In this document: positions 32,601-43,109 of the stretch, piece by piece
Layout of the letters: each line of letters opens with the position of its first letter
Position numbering within the stretch: position 1 is the first letter of the stretch
NCBI GenBank assembly: GCA_031761405.1
Contig: JASEVX010000008.1
Span: 72,208,723-72,272,722, forward strand
Reading direction: 5' to 3'
Source: Serripes groenlandicus
Taxonomy: Eukaryota; Mollusca; Bivalvia; Cardiida; Cardiidae
DNA length: 64,000 nucleotides
Program-made: the position numbers and the translations under genes
Notes under the pieces: model-generated
Databases searched by the model: none
The model's input: only the letters and a program-made list of their open reading frames with translations
What the model was told of the DNA's origin: nothing

Positions 32601-34185
32601 ATGACAAACAGAGAGGGGGCCCGGGTTGACAAGTGGTAGGACAAGCTATTGTTATTTGATGGGCGAGTTAGCCGACACAATGGGTGACTAATTTTGGAGG
32701 GGAAGGACAGGCTGTTAATATGATAAGGGAGAGTTATAAGGGAGAGTTACCCGATAGAAAGAGGCCCGGGTTCGGGAGAGGGATGAGAAGGTATTATTCT
32801 TTGATGGATGAGTTACCCAACAGAAAGGGGGCTGGATCGGGAGGAGGAAAGACAGGCTATTGCAATTTGATTGGCGAGTTATCCGTTAGAAAGGTGGTCC
32901 AGGTGGGCCGGTTATGGAGAAAAATGACAAGCATTTGTTATTTGACGAACGTGTTACTCTACAGAAAGAGGGTTCGGGCTTGGTAGAGGAAGGACAAGCT
33001 GTTTTTCTTTGACGGGCGAGTCACCCGACGGAGAGGGGCCCAGGTTGGAAAGAGGAAGGACAAGCTATTGTTATTTGACGGGCGAGTTATCTGACAGAGG
33101 GGTGGAGCGGGTCAGAAAGGGGAAAGACAAGCAATTACTATTTGGTCGGGGGTGTTACCCGACAGAGAGGAGGGCTTGGCTGGGGCGAGGAAGGACAAGC
33201 TATGTTTATTTGACAGGCGGGTTATCTGACGGAGAGGGAGCCAGGGTTGAAAAGAGGAAGGACAAGCTATTGTTTTTTGATGTGCGAATTACCCGACAGA
33301 GAGGGGGTGGGGCTAGGGAGATGAAGGACAAGCTATTGTTATTTGACGGGCGGGTTATCTGACGGAGAGGGTGCCTGGGTTAGAAAGAGGAAGGACAAGC
33401 TATTCTAATTTGAAAGTCGAGTTACTCAACAGAAAAGATGCCCGGGTTCGGGAGAGGAAGGACAAGCCATTGGTAGTTGATGGGCGAGTTACCCGACAGA
33501 AAAGATGCCCGGGTTCGGTAGAGGAAGGACAAGCCATTGGTAGTTGATGGACGAGTTACCCGACAGAAAAGATGCCCTGGTTCTGGAGAGGAAGGACAAG
33601 CTATTGTTATTTAATGGGCGAGTTACCGACATAAAAGATGCCCGGGTTTGGGAGAGGAAAGACAAGCTAGTGTTATTTAATGAGCGAGTTACCCGACGGA
33701 AAGGGGGCTGGGTTTGGGATAGGAAGAACAAGCTATTGTTATTTGATGGGCGAGTTACCCGACAGAAAAGAGGCCCGGGTTCGTGCGAGGAAGGACAAGC
33801 TAGTGTTAGTTGATTGGCAAGTTACCCGACAGAAATGCTGCCCGGGTTTGGGAGAGGAAAGACAGGTTTCTGTTATCTATTGGGCGAGTTACCCGACAGA
33901 AAGGGGTCCCAGGTTCGAAAGCGGAAGGACAAGCTATTGTTATTAGACGGGCGGGTTACCCGATGGAAAGACGGCCCGGGTTTGGGAGAGGAAGGACAAG
34001 CCATCGGTATTTGACGGGCAGGTTACCGACGGAAATAGGGCCCCGCTTTGGGATAGGAAGGACAAGCTATTGTTATTTGATGGGCGAGTAACTCGACGGA
34101 AGGAGGGCCCGGGTTTGGGATAGGAAGGACAATCTGTTGTTATTTGATGTGCGAGTCACCCGACGGAGAGGGGGCTGGTTTGATA
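26650..34185. repeat. GC-rich 66-bp minisatellite, about 110 copies (7.5 kb)
   Basis: Units contain GACGGGCGAGTTAxCCGACG, GAAAGGGGGCCCGGGTTxGG and GAGAGGAAGGACAAGCTATT; the spacing is 66 bp in the freshest block (26828, 26894, 26960). Different blocks are homogenised for different variants: 26760-27150 (CGTCAAGGGGGCGGG, GAGTGGAAGGATTAG), 28770-29880 (AGGGAGCCCTGGTTGGAAAG, GAACACGCCATTG) and 33420-33560 (AAAAGATGCCCGGGTTCGG). 66 bp is 22 codons, so frames of up to about 200 codons open by repetition on both strands; they are broken elsewhere and are not called as genes. The plus strand is G-rich with many G3-G5 runs, plus a run of about 17 G near 30380. It fills intron 2 of the cadherin-like gene. 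Confidence 0.95.
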
Positions 34186-34189
34186 TGAA

Positions 34190-34430
34190 AAAAATGTTTG
34201 CTTGCATTGGACAAAAATATATAACATAACATTGGTGGTGGCATTTGATAGAAACATACAAAATAAAATTGGTGGCATGCTTGGACACACAAATACACAA
34301 TAAAACTAATGGCATGCATTTGACAAAAAAATAAAATTGGTGTCATGCATTGGACACAAAAATACAAAAGAAAACTAATGGCATGCATTTGACAAAAAAA
34401 TACAAAATATAAATGGTGGTATGCACAATT
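34190..34430. repeat. ~36-bp tandem repeat, about 6 copies
   Basis: GGCATGCATTTGACAAAAAA and variants recur around 34275, 34311, 34342 and 34380, alternating with ATACAAAATAAAATTGGTG. It directly follows the 66-bp array. Confidence 0.85.
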
Positions 34431-34544
34431 TTTCCTAATATCATTTGTTTTTAAAAGTTATCATTGCAAACTTGCAAAAGCATATCAAAGAAAGGGGCAA
34501 AACCATATAAGTAGACGAACAGTGACCATAGACACATATCCTGC

Positions 34545-34860
34545 AGCAGATGACTTTGATAACATCTATACAAAATATATGGAAAATCTCCATCTCTATA
34601 AGTTTAACTATTTAATAGAGTTGAAAATAATGTGACAAAATATGGGATTGCTTATTATGAGCAACTTCTCCTTTTCCCAATTTTTTTTTTAAAAGCTGTC
34701 TGCTGCAGAGGTGTCAGAAAAGGTTTATATCTGGGAAAAGGCTATGAAAAAGTCACTTTGATCCATGAAAGGCCTGCTGAAAAAAAATACCTCAATCTTC
34801 ATGTCCATGTTGCATGTGGAAAAGGGTTAATTGCTATGTAATATGGGAAAGGGTTATTGC
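34545..34860. mobile_element. TTAA-type MITE, complete copy plus an extra right end
   Basis: TCCTGCAGCAGATGACTTTG, GAAAATAATGTGACAAAATA, the self-complementary pair around TTGCTTATTATGAGCAA, then GCTGTCTGCTGCAGAGGTG and ATGTGGAAAAGGGTTAATTG. A second tip ATATGGGAAAGGGTTA follows at about 34840-34855. Confidence 0.7.
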
Positions 34861-34988
34861 TAGGTAACACTTTAACTGTCAGAAATTAATACTTTACAGC
34901 TAAGAACTATTGAAACATTGCGGAAAAGCAAAATATCTTCAAAATAAGTACTTTCTATTATTTTTGAATGTCATAGAATAAATTGCAT

Positions 34989-35190
34989 TTAACCCTTTCC
35001 CACATGTACACACATTCAGATGCATCATTACAAGACGACTTGTTGAAACCATTGTGGCAAAATGTATCATTATTCATCATTTCTTCATGTTTTAACTCTT
35101 TTCATTTGTCATACACACATGCACCTTCAGAAAAAGTTTATCCTTGCCTCACATTTGTCTTCAGTAGATGTTTACATGTTGCAAGAGTCA
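34989..35190. mobile_element. TTAA-type MITE, left half
   Basis: TTAACCCTTTCCCACATGTA, CAGATGCATCATTACAAGAC and GAAACCATTGTGGCAAAATG. The right half is not recognisable. Confidence 0.65.
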
Positions 35191-35279
35191 TCTTGATTGT
35201 AATTATTGGTTCAAACCCTGTTAGGTAGGGATTTTGTTACAAAGTTATTTTTAGTAGAAACTTGTACATGTATATATAC

Positions 35280-35532
35280 CCGAATGTAAAGTTGTATGTA
35301 AGACTGAATTCCGCATCCAATCCTGCTGGTGTTTTTAACAATCCGGAAGTATCGTCCAACATAAACGGGGGTGACGTAGGGGTCTGGCTAACCATTGAAA
35401 AAGTCAGATCGTTACCATCTGTGTCTTCACCCTCTACTGTCAGAATGGAGATATCTTTCGGCGAATTTTCATCAACTGACCCAGGCGAAGTTGAAGCCAA
35501 GGGTACTGTAAATGAAGGTGCTGCACATTCAA
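35280..35532 (-). CDS. cadherin-like gene, exon 2 (first full cadherin repeat)
   Basis: A 253-nt exon with acceptor CTTTTTTTCTACAG and donor GTATATATAC. The first two bases complete Phe with exon 1 and the last two open the Gly finished by exon 3. It encodes ECAAPSFTVPLASTSPGSVD, then ENSPKDISILTVEGEDTDGN, then DLTFSMVSQ...FMLDDTSGLLKT...FSLTYNFTF. S-V-D-E-N-S-P, the E-D-T-D-G-N-D strand, S-G-L-L and Y-N-F-T-F are the successive signatures of an extracellular cadherin repeat. There is no in-frame stop over 84 codons. Confidence 0.9.
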
Positions 35533-35611
35533 CTGTAGAAAAAAAGGTTCAAACTTGTTGGTCGGAATATGTGACCTTGTCGCACGCGGTGCTCAGCTGA
35601 GTTAACAATAA

Positions 35612-35800
35612 GTGGGTATTTAACCCTTTGCTACATATAAAACCTCCGCATCAGAAACCTTTGGAAACTTAAGGGCAAACATATGGAAAAGTCATGATTA
35701 TCGAACTGAGTTGGAAACATTGTGGAAAAAGAAGAAAATATGCAATCCTCTGCTGCAGATTTGAACAAAGTGCCTACAGTGTTGTAAGGATTAATGACTG
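35612..35800. mobile_element. TTAA-type MITE, diverged copy
   Basis: TTTAACCCTTTGCTACATAT, GAAACATTGTGGAAAAAGAA, CCTCTGCTGCAGATTTG and GTTGTAAGGATTAA. It lies in intron 1 beside exon 2. Confidence 0.55.
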
Positions 35801-37003
35801 ATCTCTAAATATATATGATTATGTATTTTAGGGTCATCTGCTCGGAAAAACGTCCAGAAGTTGCACTTAATGTTTTATTTCTTACATACAAAAACCATCC
35901 TCTCAACCTGTAGTTCCAACATCAAACACTCTACCATGTAGTATGGAACGCCACAGCTGTCTTTTGTTGTGATATGTCATGTTATTATGTCTAACTTACA
36001 TCTTAATTTGTCCAACGTACGTGTTATTATGTGCACCTGTCATGTTAGCATGTCTAACTTACATGTTATTATGTATAAATAACATGCTATTATGTCTAAC
36101 TTACATGTTATTATGTGTAACTGGCATGTTATTATGTCCAAATGGCGTGTTTTTATGTCTATCCGATAAGCTATTTTGTCTAACTGGCATGTTATTAAGT
36201 CAAACTGGCATGATGTTATTATGTCAAACTGACATGTTATATGTCTCTTCGGCATGATATCATGTCTATCATATACTTTATGATGTATATCTTATGTCTT
36301 ATTATGTCAAACGACCATGTTACTGCTATGTCTAACTGTCATGCGATTATGTCGAATCAATTATGTCAAATTTACACGTTATTATGTCCAATAAACTGGT
36401 ATTATGTCTAGTTGAGTTGGCATTATGTCCATTAGATGTCTTGTCCATGAAACGTGTTATCTTGTCTAACTGGCATGTTGTTATCTCAAAGTATCGTGTT
36501 ATTGTTGAAAAAAAGGCGCGAAACTCTTACATGCCCGCATAAAGGCCAAAAGAGGTCTCTTTCAACATGTGCAAAAATTATAGTTTGGTTGCGTTTCGCA
36601 GAGCACCGGTCGAATATTTATAAAAATAATGTGTACATAATTCTGCCTCTAACATGTTTTGCAGCAGACAACCCTTTTTGTGGAGATAGACATGCATATA
36701 AGAGCAGTGACTGAATCAAAATAATATGAATTATATTTTAAGTAAGAACAAAATAGCTATAAAGACCTAAATTCAGAGCGTATTGATTTTAAAATTCAAT
36801 AGTGACTGTGTGTACACAATTTAAATTCGGGTACTTTCAACTCGATGGTTGTATGCAAACGGTTGTAACTTCATCTTGACCAATATGTAGTTACAACCGT
36901 CGCCCGTGAAGCCCTCGAAAAGTTTGCCGCTTGTAAACGAGATCATTAAAACAATCTTCTATTATTTTAGAATATTATATATTCGAAAGAAATATTGATT
37001 TTG

Positions 37004-37189
37004 TTAAACCCTTTGCCTTATACAGACGTATTTTGATCTCCCTGCAGCAGTCGACTTTTGAAAACATTGCGTGCAAGTGGAGAAAGTGCTTATAATGTTG
37101 CCACAATGTTTTAAACTCTATTCAACTATTAAACTTTAATTTATAGACAATTTGCATATATTTCTTTGACTTATGTTGGAAAGGTTTAA
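37004..37189. mobile_element. TTAA-type MITE, complete copy (186 bp)
   Basis: TTAAACCCTTTGCCTTATAC at the left, CTGCAGCAGTCGACTTTTGA and GAAAACATTGCGTGCAAGTG internally, TTATGTTGGAAAGGTTTAAA at the right. It is nested in the fold-back element. Confidence 0.75.
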
Positions 37190-37368
37190 AGTGTCAATGC
37201 ATGATAAATACCTAGTCCTTTCTCATATGCTAGTGCATTTTGACGCATCTACAGCAAACGATGTTTAAACATATTTGGCAAAAGTAGCTCATGTAATCGT
37301 TCAATACGAGGGGTACACTCTTACTCATAGAATGTTTAGTTTAGCCCCTCTTAACAATCTGATGCATT

Positions 37369-37518
37369 TCAACCAATCTGCAGCAGAATACTTTTAAAAA
37401 CAATGAAGCAAACAGAGAAATCAATATATCTTTTTTGTTTCAAACTTTTCAAGACATCTTCCATAGTTGTGGCTGTATGTTGTAAAGTCGTCTGTAACAC
37501 TGCATCTTGTTCCGCCAT
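37369..37518 (-). CDS. 49-aa ORF inside the fold-back element
   Basis: An ATG in good context (GGAAATGGCG) opens MAEQDAVLQTTLQHTATTME, then DVLKSLKQKR, a strongly helical, heptad-like segment. It then runs into residues supplied by a MITE fragment (CTGCTGCAG) and a stop at 37369-37371. The frame is also open upstream of the ATG to about the inner edge of the right arm. It could be a captured exon or the remains of an element-encoded protein. I do not recognise it. Confidence 0.2.
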   Translation of the reverse strand: MAEQDAVLQTTLQHTATTMEDVLKSLKQKRYIDFSVCFIVFKSILLQIG

Positions 37519-38044
37519 TTCCGTCGCATTGACCAGGGCTAGCGGATTTCGCGCCTTTTTTTAAAACAACACCGTGATAATTCGACATCACAGCATGAAA
37601 CACTAACAGGATAACATGCATTTTGGATAAGAGGTATAATAGAGATATTGCCATGTGAAGTAAACATAATACAGTGTTTATTTGACATAATAACGTGTAA
37701 ATTTATCATCAAAACACATTGATTAGACAGAATAGCATGACAGTTAGACATAGCAGTAACATGTTCGTTTGACATAAGAAGACATAAGATAGACATAATA
37801 ACATGTAAGTTAGACATAAAAGCATGTAAGTTAGACATTATAACATGTACGTTAGACAGATGTAAAAGATGGCAGGTGCACATAATTACACATACGTTGA
37901 GACAAATTAAGATTGAGTTAGACATAACAACATGACATATCACAACATAAGACAGCTGTGGCGTTCCATAATGTAGATACAAAGTTTACTGTGTTGCGGT
38001 ATAAACTGATGTCCCCTAAATATACATATCTACAATTTGAAGTA

Positions 38045-38600
38045 TGATTTTTATATGGGATGTCAACCGTGAAACGGGTGCTTCACGGAGTTGAGCCATC
38101 GCGGGTCGCCCACCAAGGTACTAACCGCGATGTAGGTTGCTTAACTTTGTGAAAATGCCAACTCCTCTACAAACGTCGCTATAAAAGCCGGCTTCGACAG
38201 CAAGGCTGTAGAAGTGGATTTTGTACCTATACATGGACCCCATTCCCATTACATTTCTCCCTCTTTTCTCTAGACTTCGACCCAAATTCACAATACTGCA
38301 CACTAGCAGTATACCGTAGCGCAGCCTATGTTATATCACTGGGAACCACCGGTATTTAGGGATGATTCTTATGTCACCCTAAAATCCCATCGCTGCCATC
38401 ATTTGTAGCATGCACTGGGTCCACGTAGTTTAGCCATCGCGGGTCACCCATACAGGCACTAACCGAGATGAAAGTTACTTAACTTCGTGGAAGAACTAAC
38501 CACTCTACTAACGTTGCAATAAAAGCCGGCCTCACAGCAAGGCTGTAGAAGTGGTATTTGTACCTATAGGCCATTCCCGTCACAAACTTGTAGGAAACGA
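38045..38600 (-). mobile_element. 5S-rRNA-derived SINE-like repeat, two copies
   Basis: Two units about 345 bp apart (5S-like parts at about 38092-38155 and 38434-38500) contain, on the minus strand, AAGTTAAGCAAC, GCGGTTAGTACC and TGGTGGGCGACC in order and spacing matching the A box, intermediate element and C box of the 5S rRNA internal promoter. The second copy has AAGTTAAGTAAC, TCGGTTAGTGCC and TATGGGTGACCC. Both are preceded by a shared ~80-bp leader (CCACTTCTACAGCCTTGCTG, AGCCGGCTTTTAT). The 5' half of a true 5S gene is absent, so these are SINE- or satellite-like derivatives, not 5S genes. They lie in intron 1 of the cadherin-like gene on the same strand. Confidence 0.65.
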
Positions 38601-38609
38601 AGAAAAGTC

Positions 38610-39910
38610 TTTGCTTTAATGACTTTCTTCAAATGTGTTCAAAACATTAACTGCTAAACAGTCGTCAAAAGTCGTCTATTTCTAGTAAAGGTGTAAAAAC
38701 TGATCAAAGAAAATTTACTTTACCTGTATGAAAGCAGCACAGGTACAATAACAGTCTTATTGTAATTACTGAAAATGAAATAATGACAATAAAACATCAA
38801 ATGAAATATATTCGTATTTCATAATGACAACACAATGTCGCTTTTGCTCTTGTAAACATTTAGTCACCGTGGACTCGGAAAACATCATTCAGTCAACTGC
38901 AGAAAAAATAAGAAAGAAATGACAAGGACAATAAATGTAGATAAAGTGTATGTAAACTGCTTTGTTTACATTTATATTTAGTGCAGTGAAACATATAATT
39001 CATTTGGAGTCCTTTGTCGAATAATGTTCACAACACAAGTATAATAAACACTGAAAGAATCGTCTTCTTGAGTACTCACAACATAGGGTTGAAATTTGAA
39101 TATTAAATTAAGTTTGAGCAAGTGAAATACGCCCCTCCATTAGAGCTTAGTTATACGTTCGAGCAGATTATAATATCCAGGGAGGAAGCAAAAACTTCAT
39201 CGAGAGACAGAGATAAATAGAAAAGAGTTGGCCCTAAGCTGCATGTGGCGCTACGTGTATCAAACACAAGTTTACAAGTAAGCCGTGTTGGGTGTGGAGC
39301 AGTCTGGCGGACATTGTCTCATAAAGTTCCCCATGTGAACTTGAAGAATCACATATAATTTGAATAATCTCACTTATTATTTTAAAACAACCCTAAAGGA
39401 TCAATTTGGAAGTGATACCTTAGCACACTCCTGGAAATAAGGACGTAAATCAAAGGGTTGGTAACCTGTCATTATACGAGATCTTGACAAATTTAAAGTA
39501 CCTTTACTAAATGTCTGATCTTAATAGAAAGCACTGATAATTGACATATATCTTCTTAGTTTGTAAAATAAATTCTCTTAAAGAAAGAAGCATCGACATG
39601 CATCAAGGAAACCGTTACACTTCGGTATTCCCCGTTAGGAATATAAGCATTTAAAATCATAGTCATCTTGAAAATTAGAAACATCAAACGGTTACATCAT
39701 TTCTTGTTCAGAGTGGGGTTTTTTAAAAATAAATTTCAAAAGCAAATTATCCTCTATCCTTCAAACAGATCAATGTATACACAGAAAGTATTATTGTGAG
39801 AGTAAATAGTTGAAAAACAAGACATAGGTAATTCTTAGCACCTTCATGATTTATCACAATGTTTTCAAACTGTGACTGTTGCAAAGCTGTCATCTGTATC
39901 CGAGAAGATA
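38610..39910. other. intronic sequence, nothing recognised
   Basis: AT-rich, with no long frame, no exon with matching phase and no clear tandem repeat. Confidence 0.4.
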
Positions 39911-39916
39911 AAAGGT

Positions 39917-40115
39917 TTAACCCTTTCCTAAATACTACACTGTGTCACATCTGCAGCAAGCGACTTTGTCAATAATAATGTAAATAATTATGGCAAATCT
40001 CTGTAAAAGAAGGTATAAATAATGAATTGAGTTGAAATAATTGTGTTAAAAGGAGAAATTGCCCATAATGTTGCAATGCCTTAAAATATCTGCTGCAGAT
40101 ATGTTAGAATGTTAA
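39917..40115. mobile_element. TTAA-type MITE, near-complete copy
   Basis: TTAACCCTTTCCTAAATACT at the left, CATCTGCAGCAAGCGACTTT and GTTAAAAGGAGAAATTGCCC internally, TCTGCTGCAGATATGTTAGAATGTTAA at the right in two pieces. Confidence 0.65.
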
Positions 40116-40199
40116 AATCAAAATAATTAGACGACAGCTTTGTGATGTTATGAATACTAATATTGCATTTCAAATCATTTAGATAATTCAATGGTTTGT

Positions 40200-40400
40200 A
40201 AACCCTTAGTAACATACATCAAAACTGCAGCAGGCAACTTTGAACAAATCTGGGAAAAAAACTAGAAAAACTGTAAAATGTAAAGTTTAATTATTGAAAA
40301 AAGTTGAAATCAATACTTTTTTGCCTTGTGCAATGTTTTCAAAATTTGCGTGCTTCAGAGGCGGCAGAAAATGTATGTTGGAAAGGGTGAAGTATTTGAA
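40200..40400. mobile_element. TTAA-type MITE, diverged copy
   Basis: AAACCCTTAGTAACATACAT, CAAAACTGCAGCAGGCAACT and TGCTTCAGAGGCGGCAGAAA..TATGTTGGAAAGGGT, ending about 40 bp from the donor of exon 1. Confidence 0.6.
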
Positions 40401-40433
40401 TGTTAATTTATTCATACCAATGCATCTACTTAC

Positions 40434-40535
40434 AGGTTTTGTACACCATAGTGAGCTTCAAATATCAATTCGTATGGCCAGAACTAATTATGAACCCAAC
40501 AGCTATGTTGATGTAGTTCACCAGTGATTCTTGAT
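40434..40535 (-). CDS. cadherin-like gene, most upstream exon found (end of an extracellular repeat)
   Basis: A 102-nt exon between acceptor TTCTCTATTTTCAG and donor GTAAGTAG, phase 1 at both ends and matching exon 2. The frame reads (D)QESLVNYINIAVGFIISSG, then HTN-stop-YLKLTMVYKT, joining FECAAPSF of exon 2. L-D-x-E-S-L-x-x-Y is the usual approach to the final strands of a cadherin repeat. The TGA at 40467-40465 falls where the repeat's turn would be and could derive from CGA. No alternative acceptor removes it without losing most of the exon. Both other frames also contain stops. Earlier exons, including any signal peptide, were not found. Confidence 0.5.
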
Positions 40536-40604
40536 CTGAAAATAGAGAAGAATCTTAATAACATTTTGATTAAAAGCCCACCCGGGTTTGTTTACATTGT
40601 AGGA

Positions 40605-40775
40605 CTCATTGTTCTGTGAAAACAAACATGAAATAACTCATTGTCTTGTGAAAAATAAATTACGATATTAATTGTTTTGTGAAAAATAAATTAAGATATT
40701 AATTGTTTTGTGAAAAACAAATTAAGATATTTATTGTTTTGTGAAAAACACATGAAAGGACTCATTGTGAAAGTT
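40605..40775. repeat. ~37-bp tandem repeat, 4-5 copies
   Basis: ATTGTTTTGTGAAAAATAAA and TTAAGATATT alternate, with spacing of about 37 bp, immediately upstream of exon 1 of the cadherin-like gene. Confidence 0.85.
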
Positions 40776-41479
40776 ATCAGATGTATCCACAGTGCCTTGC
40801 TCCTCTATGATCTAATATCAATATGACATTAACGTATAAGATCATGTATTTTTTAGAGCATAAAAGAGCAAGTCCCTGTGATGTATCTGCATAATATTCC
40901 CAACCAGTTAACACTATTCGCCATTATATTTATCAGAATCTACATCAGAAAAGCAAATGATTTTAAAGTGATGTAGCTTCAATCACATGAACCTACATTG
41001 TTTGCAATCACCTGAATTATGCATTGTGGTTTGTCATGCCTTCCACAAAAACTGTTTTTACCAACCAACTTGCCTTGCACGGATAACACAAACAAAATAA
41101 TGAAATATGTTGTGGACATTAAGAGGATGCTTTCTGTGAATTTTCATCCCAATTCACTCACTGGTTAAAGAGGAGAAGATTTTGACGAACGGCTGGCGAC
41201 AGATGCCGGACAAAGGGCGATCACAATAACTCACCTTTAGCAGTTGAACTACACAAAACAAAGATTTCGTAAGTAAGGCACCAAATTTGTTTGTTTAAAT
41301 TTAGATTTCAGTGTAAATTTACCTTTGAGTATCGTGTTACTGTGGTTTTCTCCTTAAAGGATGCTAATTTGGTTTGTTGTAACCGAAAATTATTACTTGG
41401 ATAAAATGGCATACTGTCTATGGAGTATGAATTTCAGATATTTTCTTATAATTCTGGCTCACCTTGATACAGGAAAACG

Positions 41480-41585
41480 CTTTTAATAATACCAGAATGG
41501 GTGTTATGAGGGAAATAAAAGTTGAGCTGTACCTAGGAAACAGGAAATCAGCTTTCAACTGTGTATTGCCACCTTATAGGTCAAA
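41480..41585. repeat. dispersed repeat, copy 1 of a direct pair
   Basis: TTATGAGGGAAATAAAAGTT, CCTAGGAAACAGGAAATCAG and CTTTCAACTGTGTATTGCCA. It recurs in the same orientation at 43110-43195. Confidence 0.7.
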
Positions 41586-43109
41586 CGATATTTTACTTTT
41601 GCCAAAATTAATCCACAAAATGCCCTATTTAGACACTTCTATGAATTGATTTTAAGAAAATGGACATATGACTGCATTCGACTGCTTTTTTTGTTGTCAA
41701 TTCTTGATTTAAACAAGGGATGCAGTTCAATAACAAATAAATTCTGCAATTTAATAAAAGCAAATATTTCATTTTTTTATTTTTGTTGTTCATTCACACT
41801 GGGCAAAATTGTAATTTCTTTGTGAAAATTAGTTATTAATCATATTTATGTTTATAATTGTCATTTGAGGCATTGTTGAATTCAGTCTACTCATTTAATG
41901 ACCAATGTCTTCTTTCATACAGTTTAATGTGCAGTTAAGATCAGCAACTATGTTGAAATAGTGCGATTGTTAAGTCTGCGACAAATATTTACATTTTATT
42001 GGTTTGCCTGACAAATCTAACCATACATGTGCATTCGGGTTACCATGTTTCATAGTTTCATATGGCATTTCAACTTTCGAATTCGGGATTGTCCGATCAC
42101 ATATTTTTCATAATAGTTATAATGGTTTGGTTTTGACTGATGATATTCTTTTTTATGATTAGAAATATATTCCTAAACAATATAGCCAATTTCCAAAGGT
42201 CCTTTATGCTCCTTTAGCAGTTATTCGAAAAGTTAGAATATAAGATTTTAAGATTTTCAGTTAATCTAAAATTTATCTTTCAGACTTCTAGTATAGCACA
42301 TAAAGAAAGTAACGCAGCCTATAAGATGACAGCTCTGTTAAAAAATAAAGCCAATTCATATCCTGTAGTGAAAAAGGAACATTTCAGGCACGTTTTACCC
42401 TTTTCGTACTCAAGCGTTTTTTTGCAGAAATTTAATGTGAATGCACTAGTTTAAGAAGTGTTTTGAATCAGTACCAGAAGAGTTGTGGGTCTTTCAGCCT
42501 CAGGAATATTAATGAAAAACGTTTGTTTTGGATTCTGTCATTGATTTATAGGTTTTGTACCTATTAGAAGGGGTATTATTTTCCTTTAAGGTGGAATATA
42601 ACAGTTGCAGTGGGATATTTGGATCTATAAGTTGTGGTTACATTTTTGGGTAAATTGTTGATTTTAATGTTTATAAATGTAAAGATTAAGCTGTCAGTAT
42701 GGGGTTGAATGTTGCGGTTGAACCCAAGTCTCCTTCTTGTTCATATGTATAGGGACAAGCGTGTGACAACACTGCTTGTTTGCGTGACTGTTGAAGTGAA
42801 TTTGAATACCAGCTTTCGCGTTCAAGATTGCTTGTAAAGGAGCTAAAATCATGCTATTTCTGACTGCATCCACTTATTGCCTATTGTTTTGATAATCTAA
42901 GCAGCTCTTCAATTTTACACTATCCCCCTTTGTCTTTGTTAGGCTATTTTGTTGGATTAAAGGATAAAATTACTCTTTTCGTCCTATGTTTTCACCCTGT
43001 TTCAGATCACTTGTGTGGCCTATTATTTCCAAAGAATTGACTGAGAGTGTAAATTATAACACTGGCGCTCCTTGTTTCATTAAAGTTTTTTAATATTAAT
43101 ACCATAATA

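Larger units (their letters stand above)
35942..37970. mobile_element. 2.0-kb fold-back element with 21-bp repeats in both arms and 6-bp TSD
   Basis: The ends TATGGAACGCCACAGCTGTC (35942) and its inverted copy (ending 37970) are flanked by ATGTAG on both sides (35936-35941 and 37971-37976). The left arm (35942 to about 36532) and right arm (about 37535-37970) are inverted copies. Each contains an expanded 21-bp repeat (ATGTTATTATGTCTAACTTA on the left, complement on the right), and the arms' inner edges share AAAAAAAGGCGCGAAA. About 1 kb of other sequence lies between the arms, including a TTAA-type MITE (37004-37189). This is the structure of a Foldback-type DNA element. No transposase is visible. 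Confidence 0.85.
8353..40535 (-). other. cadherin-like membrane protein gene, span of the exons found
   Basis: Eight minus-strand exons with GT-AG borders and perfectly matching phases (1,2,1,1,0,1,2 at the seven junctions) assemble to about 354 codons. In order: the tail of one extracellular repeat, a full cadherin repeat (DENSP, DTDGND, INDINEFTPVF), a second cadherin repeat (SATDADATATVTYNL, DSSNGKITV, YSLIIQASDGRN), a helix GLIVGLTIGMVALLLLIVA, and a cytoplasmic tail. Such proteins mediate calcium-dependent contact at the cell surface. The tail shows no beta-catenin-binding motif that I recognise, so a classical junctional role is not supported. In-frame stops are at 40467-40465 (TGA), 10407-10405 (TAA) and 8589-8587 (TAA). 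No signal-peptide exon, promoter or nearby AATAAA was found. Introns 1, 2, 4, 5 and 6 are filled with tandem repeats. Confidence 0.75.

Noticed and set aside
35979..36257. 92-codon ORF of MLLCLTYMLLC repeats
   Set aside because: Produced by the 21-bp repeats in the arm of the fold-back element.
38045..38600. Functional 5S rRNA genes
   Set aside because: Only the internal promoter half matches; the 5' half of 5S rRNA and the terminal stem are missing.
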